Of a DNA stretch of 64,000 nt, positions 1 to 9,446 are shown piece after piece (position 1 is the first letter of the stretch; the number at the start of each line of letters is the position of its first letter). The translations under genes and the position numbers were made by a program. This DNA is from Salipiger bermudensis HTCC2601. GTDB taxonomy: Bacteria; Pseudomonadota; Alphaproteobacteria; Rhodobacterales; Rhodobacteraceae. The stretch lies in assembly GCF_000153725.1 (NCBI RefSeq), contig NZ_DS022276.1, positions 2,879,934 to 2,943,933 on the forward strand, in the 5' to 3' direction. Under the pieces are notes generated by a model. That model did no database searches, was not told the origin of the DNA, and was given only the letters and a program-made list of their open reading frames with translations.

Positions 1-321
1 CCGGATCCGTCGAACTTCTACGGCCCGATCCTCGGCTGCGCCGGCGCGGGCGAGGGCGGCTGGAACTGGTCCAAGTTCTGCGACGAGAGCATCGACGCGA
101 TGGCGACCGAGGCCGACAGCTTCACCGACCCCTCGGCGCCGGAGCGGCTCGAGATGTGGTCGGACGTCTACATGAAGGTGATGGAAGAGGCGCCGTGGGT
201 GCCGGTGTTCAACGAGCAGCGCTACACCATGAAGTCCGAGCGCATGGGCGGTGACGACGCGCTCTATGTCGACCCGGTCTCGATCCCGGTGAACTACGAT
301 TACGTCTACGTGACCGAGTGA
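1..321 (+). CDS. ABC transporter substrate-binding protein, family 5 (C-terminal part)
   Basis: The reading frame is open from the first base, so this is the C-terminal ~106 residues of a gene that begins upstream of the window. The segment (PDPSNFYGPILGC..., then GWNWSKFCDESIDAM and PWVPVFNEQRYTM) matches the end of periplasmic peptide/nickel-type binding proteins (SBP_bac_5, DppA/OppA), where a Trp/Tyr-rich segment precedes the end of domain I. It would bind a peptide-like or amide solute for the double ATPase encoded at 1282. The permease genes are not in the window and are presumably further upstream. It stops 4 bases before the acetamidase start, so the three genes are probably one operon. 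Substrate unknown. Confidence 0.8.
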   Translation, partial: PDPSNFYGPILGCAGAGEGGWNWSKFCDESIDAMATEADSFTDPSAPERLEMWSDVYMKVMEEAPWVPVFNEQRYTMKSERMGGDDALYVDPVSIPVNYDYVYVTE

Positions 322-325
322 TCCC

Positions 326-1281
326 ATGTGCAAGCACTGCGACTACACGATCCACGGCGCGCAGCACCATTTCGGCTGGGACAATTCCATTGTCCCGGCC
401 CTGACGGTGGCACCGGGATCGACAATCCTCTTCAATTGCATGGATTCTTCGGCGGGCCAGCTTGGCCCGTCGAGCACCGTCGCCGATGTCGAGGCGCTGG
501 ATTTTGGCAAGATCAACCCGGTCTCGGGGCCGGTCTATATCGACGGCGCCGAGCCGGGCGACGCGCTCAAGATCACCATCGAGGGCTTTAGTCCGCAGAA
601 GCGTGACGGCACCGCATGGGGCTGGACCGCCAACATCCCGGGCTTCGGCCTGCTGGCGGACCAGTTCACCGACCCGGCGCTCACCATCTGGACCTTCGAC
701 GCCGACACCATGGCGCCGGCGCTCTGGGGCGAGCAGGGCCGCGTGCCGCTGAAGCCGTTCACCGGCACCATCGGCGTCGCGCAGGCCGAGCCGGGGCTGC
801 ACTCGATCGTGCCGCCGCGGCGCACGGGCGGCAATCTCGACGTGCGCGACATTGCCACCGGGACCGAGCTCTACCTGCCGGTCGAGGTGGCCGGCGCGCT
901 GTTCTCGGTGGGCGACACCCATGCGGCGCAGGGCGATGGCGAGGTCTGCGGCACTGCCATCGAAAGCCCGATGGACGTGACGCTGACCCTCGATCTGGTG
1001 AAGGGCGCCAATCTGAAGATGCCGCGCTTCACCACGCCGGGGCCGGTGACCCGGCATCTCGATGCCAAGGGCTATGAGGTCACCACCGGGGTCGGACCCG
1101 ACTTGATGAGCGGCGCCCGCGATGCGGTGGCCGGCATGGTCGACCTGCTCTCGGCGCGCTACGGCATGGCGCCGGTCGATGCCTACATGCTGGTCTCGAC
1201 CTGCGGCGATCTGCGGATCTCCGAGATCGTCGACATGCCGAACTGGGTGGTGTCGTTCTACTTCCCTCGCGCGGTCTTCGA

Positions 1282-1285
<4 letters not shown>
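326..1285 (+). CDS. Acetamidase/formamidase family protein
   Basis: 319 residues, the usual length for the FmdA/AmdA family. The family hydrolyses formamide, acetamide or short amides to ammonia and the acid in the cytoplasm. Recognisable features are the start MCKHCDYTIHGAQHHFGWDN, the central GDTHAAQGDGEVCGTAIE segment (the family's metal-binding/active-site region with conserved Asp, His and Glu), and the C-terminal SARYGMAPVDAYMLVSTCGDLRISEIVD stretch. It lies between a peptide-type binding protein and its ATPase and shares an ATGA overlap with the latter. This suggests that the imported solute, or a product of it, is an amide that this enzyme deaminates. Family assignment is firm; the substrate is inferred only from context. 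Confidence 0.88.
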
Positions 1286-3077
<1,792 letters not shown>

Positions 3078-3081
<4 letters not shown>

Positions 3082-4451
3082 AGCGTGAGCCCCAGCGCCT
3101 GCATCCGGTCGATCTGCGCCGGATCGCCCGCCTCGAGCCCGAAGCCCACGCGCTGCAACGTCTTCGGCACGATCACCACGCCACCGGTTTCGGGCGAAAC
3201 GAGGCCGGGCAGGATGCGCCGGCCAGCCTCGAGATGGTGTTTGGCCACGGTGTTGAAGGCCCGGGTGCCATCGCGCGCCGCGGCCACCTCGGCCTCGTCG
3301 CGCACCGCCATCAGGTTGCCCTTGATGAGCTGCACCAGCACCGTCTGCAGTGCCCTCTGGGGATCGAGGTCGAGCCCGTCGACGATCTCGCCGATGGGAT
3401 GCGCGCCTTCCGCGGCGAGCTCTGCCACACGCGCCTCGATCTCGGGCGTGGCCACGGGTGTGTCTTTGACCGGCAGGTCGGCGAGCAGGCCGAAGCCCGC
3501 CTCGCGGCTCCAGCCCAGAACCCTGAGCGCGCGCAGCTCGGCGATCATCTCCGAGGTGGTGAGCCGCAACGCGCCGCGGTGAAACAGGTCGGCGCGAAAG
3601 GTGCGGTTGTACGAGAGATCGCGCGCGGTCTGGCCCCAGCCCTGCTCGCCGCCGCGCCGGATCAGGTCGAGCCGGGCCCCGTCGAGGAACAGCGCGTCGA
3701 ACTGTTCGTGCAGCTCGCAGGGGCAGGCGAAGCCGAGCTTTGCGGGCTCGAGCGCCTCGGCCAGGTCGGTAAACCAGACCGCGCTGCCATGCGCCGCGCC
3801 CAACTCGTGGGCGAGGAAGGCGTCGGACTGTTTCGAGAGCCGCTGCCAGAGCGCATCGAGGGCCGGGTTCTGGGCATAGGAAAGCCATGCCGCGACGGCC
3901 TCGCGTGCAGCTGCGTATCGCGTGTCGCCCGCGCCCGCAGGCGCCTCGCGGAAGATCTGCCGGATCGGTGCGGCAGCGGCCCAGCCGGCGGCGCAGTTGT
4001 AGCCGTTGTAGACCAGCGCGCCGGGCGCCAGCCAGCCGCCCAGAAGCGCGACGATGTCGCCGCGGGTCTCGGCGTCGACCCAGCTCCAGACGCCGTGCAT
4101 GGCGGCATAGTCGAACCGGGCCTCGGGGCGCTGGGCCGCGAGATCGGCAAAGCCCGCCTCCTCGACGCGGATGTTGGTGAGGCCGATCTCGGCGATCAAC
4201 GCGCGGGCACGGACCACGTGTTCGGGCATGAAATCGATCCCGAGGAATTCGGCCTCGGGATAGCAGGCGGCCAGCGCGATCAGCGTATGCGCCGAGCCGC
4301 AGCCAAGCTCGAGAAAGCGGAAGCGCCGGGTCGAAGGGCCCGAGATGCGCGCGGTGAGCAACGCCGGACGCCAGCGGAAGGGCGAGATCTCGGGCTGCAT
4401 GGTATCGAAATAGGCGCTATCGACGGGATAGCCCCGGGACCAGTCGGACAT
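3078..4451 (-). CDS. SAM-dependent methyltransferase with methyltransferase regulatory domain
   Basis: 457 residues from the ATG at 4451, which follows a GAGAGAGA-type ribosome site; a longer frame upstream lacks one. The N-terminal part has class I SAM-binding motifs: FLELGCGSAHTLIALA (motif I), then EFLGIDFMPEHVVRARAL (acidic residue binding the ribose). The middle and C-terminal parts (HELGAAHGSAVWFTDLAEAL, YNRTFRADLFHRGALRLT) resemble the methyltransferase regulatory domain attached to many bacterial class I methyltransferases of unknown substrate. The C-terminus may be a further helical domain. It is a single gene, convergent with the ABC operon and separated by 190 bases from dsbA downstream of which it does not lie. 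The target molecule cannot be inferred. Confidence 0.8.
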
Positions 4452-4601
4452 GACAATAATCTCTCTCTCAAACGCGGGCATCCTGCCAGAGGCCGGGGGC
4501 TCGCGGAAGGGCCGTTCGAGAGATCGCGGCGTTTGGCCCGGGCGAGGGGCCAATGCGGCGCGCGCAGGCGCCTGACCGAGCTGTCGTTTGTCCGAAGAGA
4601 T

Positions 4602-4632
4602 GCGCCGCCCGGCGCGGGCGAGCGGGCGGCGC
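4602..4632 (-). terminator. Hairpin downstream of the dsbA-like gene
   Basis: A perfect 10-bp stem (GCGCCGCCCG / CGGGCGGCGC, loop of 11) begins 9 bases past the stop of the minus-strand DsbA-like gene. There is no real U-run after it (ATCTCTTC), so it may terminate weakly or act as an mRNA 3' stabiliser. Confidence 0.5.
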
Positions 4633-4640
4633 GGGAGGTG

Positions 4641-5414
4641 TCAGCCCTCGGAGCGGATCTGGTCCACCAGCTGGCGCATGCCGTCGAGCGGCACGTAGCC
4701 GCGCAGCATCTGGTCGCCGAAGACGAAGCTCGGCGTGCCGTTGATCTGAAGCCGCGTCGCCAGTTCGCGGGTCTCCTGGATGCGGCGCGTCACTTCCTCG
4801 TCCGACATCCGCGCGATGATCGCCTCGGCATCGAGCCCCAGCGTATCGGCCAGACGGCGCAGCACCGGTTCGGAGGGCTCGCCCTCGAGGGTGATCAGCG
4901 CGTCATGCACCGCCTTGTAGGCCTCGTCGCCGGCCTCCATCAGCGTCGCGATGGCGAAGCGCGAGGAGGTGACCGAGGCCTCGCCGAGGATCGGGAATTC
5001 CTTCATGATGAAGCGGATGTTGCCATCGCTCGAAATCAGCTCCTCGACTTCCGGAAAGGCACGGCGGCAATAACCGCAGCGGTAGTCCGAGAATTCGACG
5101 ATGGTGATGTCGCCGTCGGGGTTGCCGCCGACATAGGAATAGCCGTCGCGGAACAGCGCGTCGGCATTGTCGGACACGATCTGCTGATCGGCCACCGCCT
5201 GCTGCTCGGCCTGACGGTTCTCGAGCGCGTTGACCGCCTCCATGATGACCTGCGGGTTCTCGAGGAGGTACTCGCGCACCTGTGTGCCGAAGGCCTCGCG
5301 CTGCTCGGGTGTCATGGCGGAGAAGTCGAAGTCCTGCGCTGTCGCCGGCAGCGCGGCGGCGAGACCGGCGGCGAGGGTCAGCGCGGCGGCGGGGCGGGTC
5401 AGTCGGGTCAGCAT
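4641..5414 (-). CDS. DsbA-family thiol:disulfide oxidoreductase, periplasmic
   Basis: 257 residues from the ATG at 5414, preceded by AGGAG. The first ~27 residues are a signal peptide ending LPATAQ|D. A helical region (~30-85, FSAMTPEQREAFGTQVREYL) precedes the thioredoxin fold, as in Com1/ScsC-like DsbA proteins. The active site is C113-G-Y-C116 in DYRCGYCRRAF, and the cis-Pro loop is INGTPSFVFGD near residue 230. It would oxidise or isomerise disulfides in exported proteins. The extended N-terminal helix region is of the type that oligomerises in ScsC-like proteins, so isomerase activity is possible. It lies downstream of the M48 protease gene on the same strand, separated by about 55 bases, and may be co-transcribed with it. 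Confidence 0.88.
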   Translation of the reverse strand: MLTRLTRPAAALTLAAGLAAALPATAQDFDFSAMTPEQREAFGTQVREYLLENPQVIMEAVNALENRQAEQQAVADQQIVSDNADALFRDGYSYVGGNPDGDITIVEFSDYRCGYCRRAFPEVEELISSDGNIRFIMKEFPILGEASVTSSRFAIATLMEAGDEAYKAVHDALITLEGEPSEPVLRRLADTLGLDAEAIIARMSDEEVTRRIQETRELATRLQINGTPSFVFGDQMLRGYVPLDGMRQLVDQIRSEG

Positions 5415-5468
5415 GGCAGCTCCTGTCTTTGTTCGTTGAGAGACCTGTATCGGTCGCATCGTCCGGTG

Positions 5469-6809
5469 TCAGCGTTTCTTTTCGGCGCGGGCGGCGGCAT
5501 CGGCCACGTCCTGCGCCCGGCGATAGGGGGCGGAGCCGCGCGGCAGAAGCCCCAGCGCGCGATTGGCGTGGATCCCGGCATCGTGCAGGCGGCCCTGAAG
5601 CGCGTAGCGCTGTGCCGTGGCCTCCGACGCCATGCCGGTGTTGCCGGTCTTGGCGTAGGCCACCGCGAGGTCACGCAGCACCCGGTTGTCGCGCCAGTCG
5701 CGGTCTCGGGCCTCTTCCAGCGTGCGCAGCGCGGCGCCGTATTGCCCGGCGGCAAGCTGTGCCCGACCGAGCCCGGCGAGAATCTGGGCGTTGCGCGGGG
5801 CGAGCTGACGGGCCTGTCCGTAGACCTGCACAGCCGGCCCGGCCTGCCGGCTCTCGAGCAGGATCTCGCCCTTGAGGTCGCGCAGGAACGGATCGTTGGG
5901 GCGCAGCGCGATGGCGCCGTCGATGGCGCGCAGGGCGCGCCTCAGGTCGGATTGCCGGTGCTGCGCCACGGCCTCGGCCATCAGCGCGATGTCCTTGCTC
6001 GGCAGGCGCTCGAGCCGGCGCAGCGTCCAGCTGGGCGCGCGCAGGAAGGCGGCGAGCTTGGCGCGGGCGCGGGCGAACCAGTAGACGGTTGAAGGATCGG
6101 CGGCGGCCCCCTGTCCCGGCGAGGCGGCGACCAGCCCCTGCAGTGCGCGCAGGCGGTCGCGGGTGAGCGGGTGGGTCTGCACGTAAGGGTCCTGCCGCGG
6201 CGCCGAGAGCAGCTCCTGCCCGCGGAAGATCTCCTGCACCTCGACGGCGCCGCGCGGGTCGAGCCCGGCATTCACCATGCTGCGGATCGAACTGATGTCC
6301 GCGGCGCTTTCCTCGGCGCGGGTGTGGGCCATGAACTTGTTCATTGCCGAGGCCGACGAACCCATCATGATCGCGGCGGCGGCATCTCCGCTGCCGGTGC
6401 TGACCCCGGTGGCGGCAGCCAGCGCCATGCCGAGCAGCGTGGCGGTGCGGGCGTTGCGCATGTTGCCGAGCCGGCGGGCGATGTGGCCGTTGGTGATATG
6501 CGCCGCCTCGTGCGCGATCACCGCTTGCAGCTGCGCCGGGGTGTCGAGCTTCAGGATCAGCCCGGAATGGATGTAGATGGTGCTGTTGTCGACGATGAAG
6601 GCGTTGAGGCTGTCATCCCTGACCATCACCACCTTGACCTGAGACGGGCTGAGCCCGGCGCCGCGCAGCACTGGCGCCGCGACCATCGCCAGAGCGTGCT
6701 CGATATCGGCATCGCGTAGCAGGGTGACGGCGCGCGCGGGCAGGGCAGCCACGAGCAGGGTGGCCACGAGCAGCAGCGCGGCAAACGGTCGTGCAACGGC
6801 GGCGGACAT
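5469..6809 (-). CDS. M48 family zinc metalloprotease with TPR repeats (BepA-like)
   Basis: 446 residues. A signal peptide spans residues 1-27 (...AALPARA). The M48 domain carries the zinc motif HEAAH at ~100-104 (VIAHEAAHITNGH), with the third ligand Glu in RAEESAADISSIRSM. The C-terminal ~180 residues hold TPR-like repeats (IDGAIALRPNDPFLRDLKGE, YGQARQLAPRNAQILAGLGR). This is the architecture of BepA/YfgC, a periplasmic protease/chaperone that monitors outer-membrane protein and LPS-transport assembly. The start has a GGGGAGG ribosome site. It is divergent to the aminotransferase gene and upstream of the DsbA-like gene; both act on folding of exported proteins, so a shared envelope-quality role is plausible. 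Confidence 0.88.
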   Translation of the reverse strand: MSAAVARPFAALLLVATLLVAALPARAVTLLRDADIEHALAMVAAPVLRGAGLSPSQVKVVMVRDDSLNAFIVDNSTIYIHSGLILKLDTPAQLQAVIAHEAAHITNGHIARRLGNMRNARTATLLGMALAAATGVSTGSGDAAAAIMMGSSASAMNKFMAHTRAEESAADISSIRSMVNAGLDPRGAVEVQEIFRGQELLSAPRQDPYVQTHPLTRDRLRALQGLVAASPGQGAAADPSTVYWFARARAKLAAFLRAPSWTLRRLERLPSKDIALMAEAVAQHRQSDLRRALRAIDGAIALRPNDPFLRDLKGEILLESRQAGPAVQVYGQARQLAPRNAQILAGLGRAQLAAGQYGAALRTLEEARDRDWRDNRVLRDLAVAYAKTGNTGMASEATAQRYALQGRLHDAGIHANRALGLLPRGSAPYRRAQDVADAAARAEKKR

Positions 6810-6865
6810 TGACCCTCCCCGGTATCCTCAATACTCCCAATCCCGAGCCACCATGGGAGAGCAGG

Positions 6866-8011
6866 ATGCGAAACTCAAGCCGCGGCGCGGTCGATCCCTT
6901 CATCGTGATGGATGTGATGGAGGCGGCGCGCGCCGCCGAGGAAGCCGGACGCCACATCATTCACATGGAGGTGGGCCAGCCCTCGTCTCCGGCGCCCGCC
7001 CATGCCCGCGCGGTGCTGGCCGAGACCATGACATCCGATCCCCTGGGCTATACCGTGGCGCTCGGCCTGCCAGCGCTGCGCCAGCGCATCGCGCGGCTCT
7101 ATGGCGAGTGGTACAACGTCGATCTCGACCCGGCCCGCGTGGTGGTCACGCCGGGCTCGTCCGGGGGCTTCATCCTCGCCTTCACCGCGATGTTCGACGC
7201 CGGAGACCGGGTGGCGCTGGGGATGCCGGGCTACCCGTCCTACCGGCAGATCCTCAAGGCGCTCGATCTGGTGCCCGTGGAGGTGCCCGCCAAGCCCGAG
7301 AACGGCTACCAGCTGGTGCCCGGGGATCTGATGGGCGTCGACTATCAGGGGCTGATGATGGCCTCGCCGGCGAACCCCACCGGGACGATGCTCGACCGTG
7401 CCGAGCTTGGGGCGATGATCGAGACATGCCAGGCGCAGGGCGCGGCGTTCCTGTCGGACGAGATCTATCACGGCATCGAGTATGACAAGCGCGCGGTGAC
7501 CGCGCTCGAGCTGTCGGACGATGTCTGCGTGATCAACTCGTTCTCGAAGTATTTCTCGATGACCGGCTGGCGCGTCGGCTGGCTGGTGCTGCCCGAGCGC
7601 TCGGTGCGGCAGGTCGAGCGGCTGGCGCAGAACCTGTTCATTTGCCCGTCGCACGCGGCGCAGGTGGCGGCGCTGGCGGCGATGGATTGCGGAGAAGAGC
7701 TGCAGGAGAACCTCGCGGTCTATGCACGCAACCGGGAGTTGATGCTCGAGGGGCTGCCCAAGGCCGGCTTCGACCGTATCGCGCCTCCGGACGGGGCCTT
7801 CTACGTCTATGCCGATGTCAGCCACCTGACCGAGGACAGCCGCGCCTTCGCGGCCGAGATCCTCGACAAGGCGGGGGTGGCGGTGACGCCGGGGCTGGAT
7901 TTCGATCCCGAGCGCGGCCACGGCACGCTGCGGTTTTCCTATGCCCGCAGCACGGCGGATATCGAGGAGGGGCTGTCGCGGCTTCAGGATTTCATGAAGA
8001 CGCGTGGGTAA
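6866..8011 (+). CDS. Class I/II pyridoxal-phosphate-dependent aminotransferase
   Basis: 381 residues from the ATG at 6866 (GGGAGAGCAGG in front; an upstream in-frame start at 6791 overlaps the divergent M48 start and lacks a site). It has the fold-type I features: GYTVALGLPALRQRIA, SPANPTG, DEIYHGIEY, and the PLP Schiff-base Lys228 in NSFSKYFSMTGWRVGW. The C-terminal Arg binding the substrate carboxylate is in LRFSYARS. It resembles aspartate/aromatic or methionine-type aminotransferases, and the exact amino acid cannot be told from sequence alone. It is monocistronic, followed by two AT-rich palindromes before the amidase gene. Confidence 0.88.
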   Translation: MRNSSRGAVDPFIVMDVMEAARAAEEAGRHIIHMEVGQPSSPAPAHARAVLAETMTSDPLGYTVALGLPALRQRIARLYGEWYNVDLDPARVVVTPGSSGGFILAFTAMFDAGDRVALGMPGYPSYRQILKALDLVPVEVPAKPENGYQLVPGDLMGVDYQGLMMASPANPTGTMLDRAELGAMIETCQAQGAAFLSDEIYHGIEYDKRAVTALELSDDVCVINSFSKYFSMTGWRVGWLVLPERSVRQVERLAQNLFICPSHAAQVAALAAMDCGEELQENLAVYARNRELMLEGLPKAGFDRIAPPDGAFYVYADVSHLTEDSRAFAAEILDKAGVAVTPGLDFDPERGHGTLRFSYARSTADIEEGLSRLQDFMKTRG

Positions 8012-8013
8012 GC

Positions 8014-8071
8014 CGAAGATTTTTAGGACTAAAAATCTTGGGCTGAAGAATTTTCGCACGAAAATTCTTGG
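8014..8071. repeat. Two tandem AT-rich palindromes (family P)
   Basis: AAGATTTTTA-GGAC-TAAAAATCTT at 8016-8039 is followed by AAGAATTTTCG-CA-CGAAAATTCTT at 8046-8069, with perfect 10- and 11-bp arms. Both lie between the aminotransferase stop and the amidase gene. Related elements occur at 46925-46954 and 57274-57299. They stand out as AT islands in GC-rich DNA. They could act as bidirectional terminator-like hairpins or REP-like elements. Confidence 0.8.
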
Positions 8072-8139
8072 CCGTCGCGCGGGCTGCAAATCCGGCTGGG
8101 GCGTGCTAGCGTGATGCAAAACAACATGATCGATGGCGG

Positions 8140-9342
8140 ATGAGCAGGATCTTCCTTCTTCTGGCGGCGCTCTTTCTGGGCTCCGCCGCAGCGGCACAGG
8201 ACCTTGGCGGGCGCGCTCTGTTCGAGCGCGGCGCGCTTGAGGACCGGCGTGGCGGCACCGAGTTGACCCTCGGCCTGAGCCAGGGGGTGCCGTGGCGCGC
8301 CTTCACCCTGACAGATCCGGCCCGACTGGTGGTGGATTTCCGCGAGGTCGACTGGCAAGGGGCGGATCCCGCGGCCATGGGCCGGTCCGACACGGTCGAG
8401 GCGCTGCGCGTCGGGCGCATCCGATCGGGCTGGTCGCGACTGGTGGCCGAGCTCGCCGAGCCGATGGTGATCGGGCGGGCAGGGATGCGCGTCACCGAGA
8501 CCACCGGCGAGGCGCGGCTGTCGCTGCGCCTCGAGCCCGCCAGCCCCGAGGAGATGGCCGCCGCCTCCGGCGCGCCGCGTGACCCGCGTTGGGATCTGCC
8601 CGAGCCCCGCGCCACTGCCGCGCCGCCGCGCGATCCCTCGGCGCCGCTGCGCATCATGCTCGATCCCGGGCATGGCGGCATCGATCCGGGCGCGCAGCGC
8701 GACGGCCACAGCGAAGCCGACCTGATGCTCACCTTCGCCCGCGAACTGCGCGACGTGCTGCGCCGTGCCGGCTACGTGGTCGAGATGACCCGCGAGGAAG
8801 ATGTCTTCGTCTCGCTCGAGGCGCGCGTGGCGCTGGCGCATCAGGCGGGCGCGGACCTGTTCGTGTCCTTGCACGCGGACGCCATCGAGGAGGGCATCGC
8901 CCACGGCGCCACCGTCTACACCCTGTCGGACGACGCCTCGGACGCGGCCTCGGCGGCGCTGGCCGAGCGCCATGACCGCGACGACATCCTCGCCGGGCTC
9001 GATCTCTCGGGGGCCGATGATCGGGTCGCCGACGTGCTGCTCGACCTCGCCCGGCTTGACAATTCCCCGCGCAGCACGGCGCTGGCGAAGCATCTCGTCG
9101 ACCGCATCCGCAACGCCGTGGGCACGGTTCACAAGCGGCCGCTGCGCCATGCGGGCTTCTCTGTGCTCAAGGCGGCCGACATTCCCTCGGTGCTGGTCGA
9201 GGTCGGGTTCCTGTCCACGGCCAAGGATCTCGACAACCTGCAGGACACGTTCTGGCGCGCCGGCATGGCGGCGGGCATCCGCGACGGCATCGCGGCCTGG
9301 GCGCTCGAGGATGCGGCGCTGGCACGGTTGCGCAGGCAATAG
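8140..9342 (+). CDS. amiC: N-acetylmuramoyl-L-alanine amidase (AMIN + Amidase_3)
   Basis: 400 residues. Signal peptide 1-19 (...GSAAAAQ). An AMIN domain (~30-130, FTLTDPARLVVDFREVDW) targets the enzyme to the septum or peptidoglycan. The zinc-dependent Amidase_3 domain follows, with H178 in LDPGHGGIDPGAQ, a Glu in GHSEADL, H245 in LFVSLHADA and the catalytic E354 in VLVEVGF. It cuts the amide between MurNAc and the stem peptide during daughter-cell separation, in the periplasm. It sits 104 bases upstream of the PBP1A gene in the same direction, a pairing of wall cleavage and wall synthesis. The helical insertion that autoinhibits AmiA/B/C appears to be present (SDDASDAASAALAERHDRDD). Confidence 0.92.
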   Translation: MSRIFLLLAALFLGSAAAAQDLGGRALFERGALEDRRGGTELTLGLSQGVPWRAFTLTDPARLVVDFREVDWQGADPAAMGRSDTVEALRVGRIRSGWSRLVAELAEPMVIGRAGMRVTETTGEARLSLRLEPASPEEMAAASGAPRDPRWDLPEPRATAAPPRDPSAPLRIMLDPGHGGIDPGAQRDGHSEADLMLTFARELRDVLRRAGYVVEMTREEDVFVSLEARVALAHQAGADLFVSLHADAIEEGIAHGATVYTLSDDASDAASAALAERHDRDDILAGLDLSGADDRVADVLLDLARLDNSPRSTALAKHLVDRIRNAVGTVHKRPLRHAGFSVLKAADIPSVLVEVGFLSTAKDLDNLQDTFWRAGMAAGIRDGIAAWALEDAALARLRRQ

Positions 9343-9446
9343 ACGCGGCCTGACCGGTGGCAGTGCCCTGCCGTCACGCCCCCGTGTGTTTTGACCGCGG
9401 GCCATGCAGGGTATAAGGACACGGCAATCTTCAGAGGCGGCCCTCA

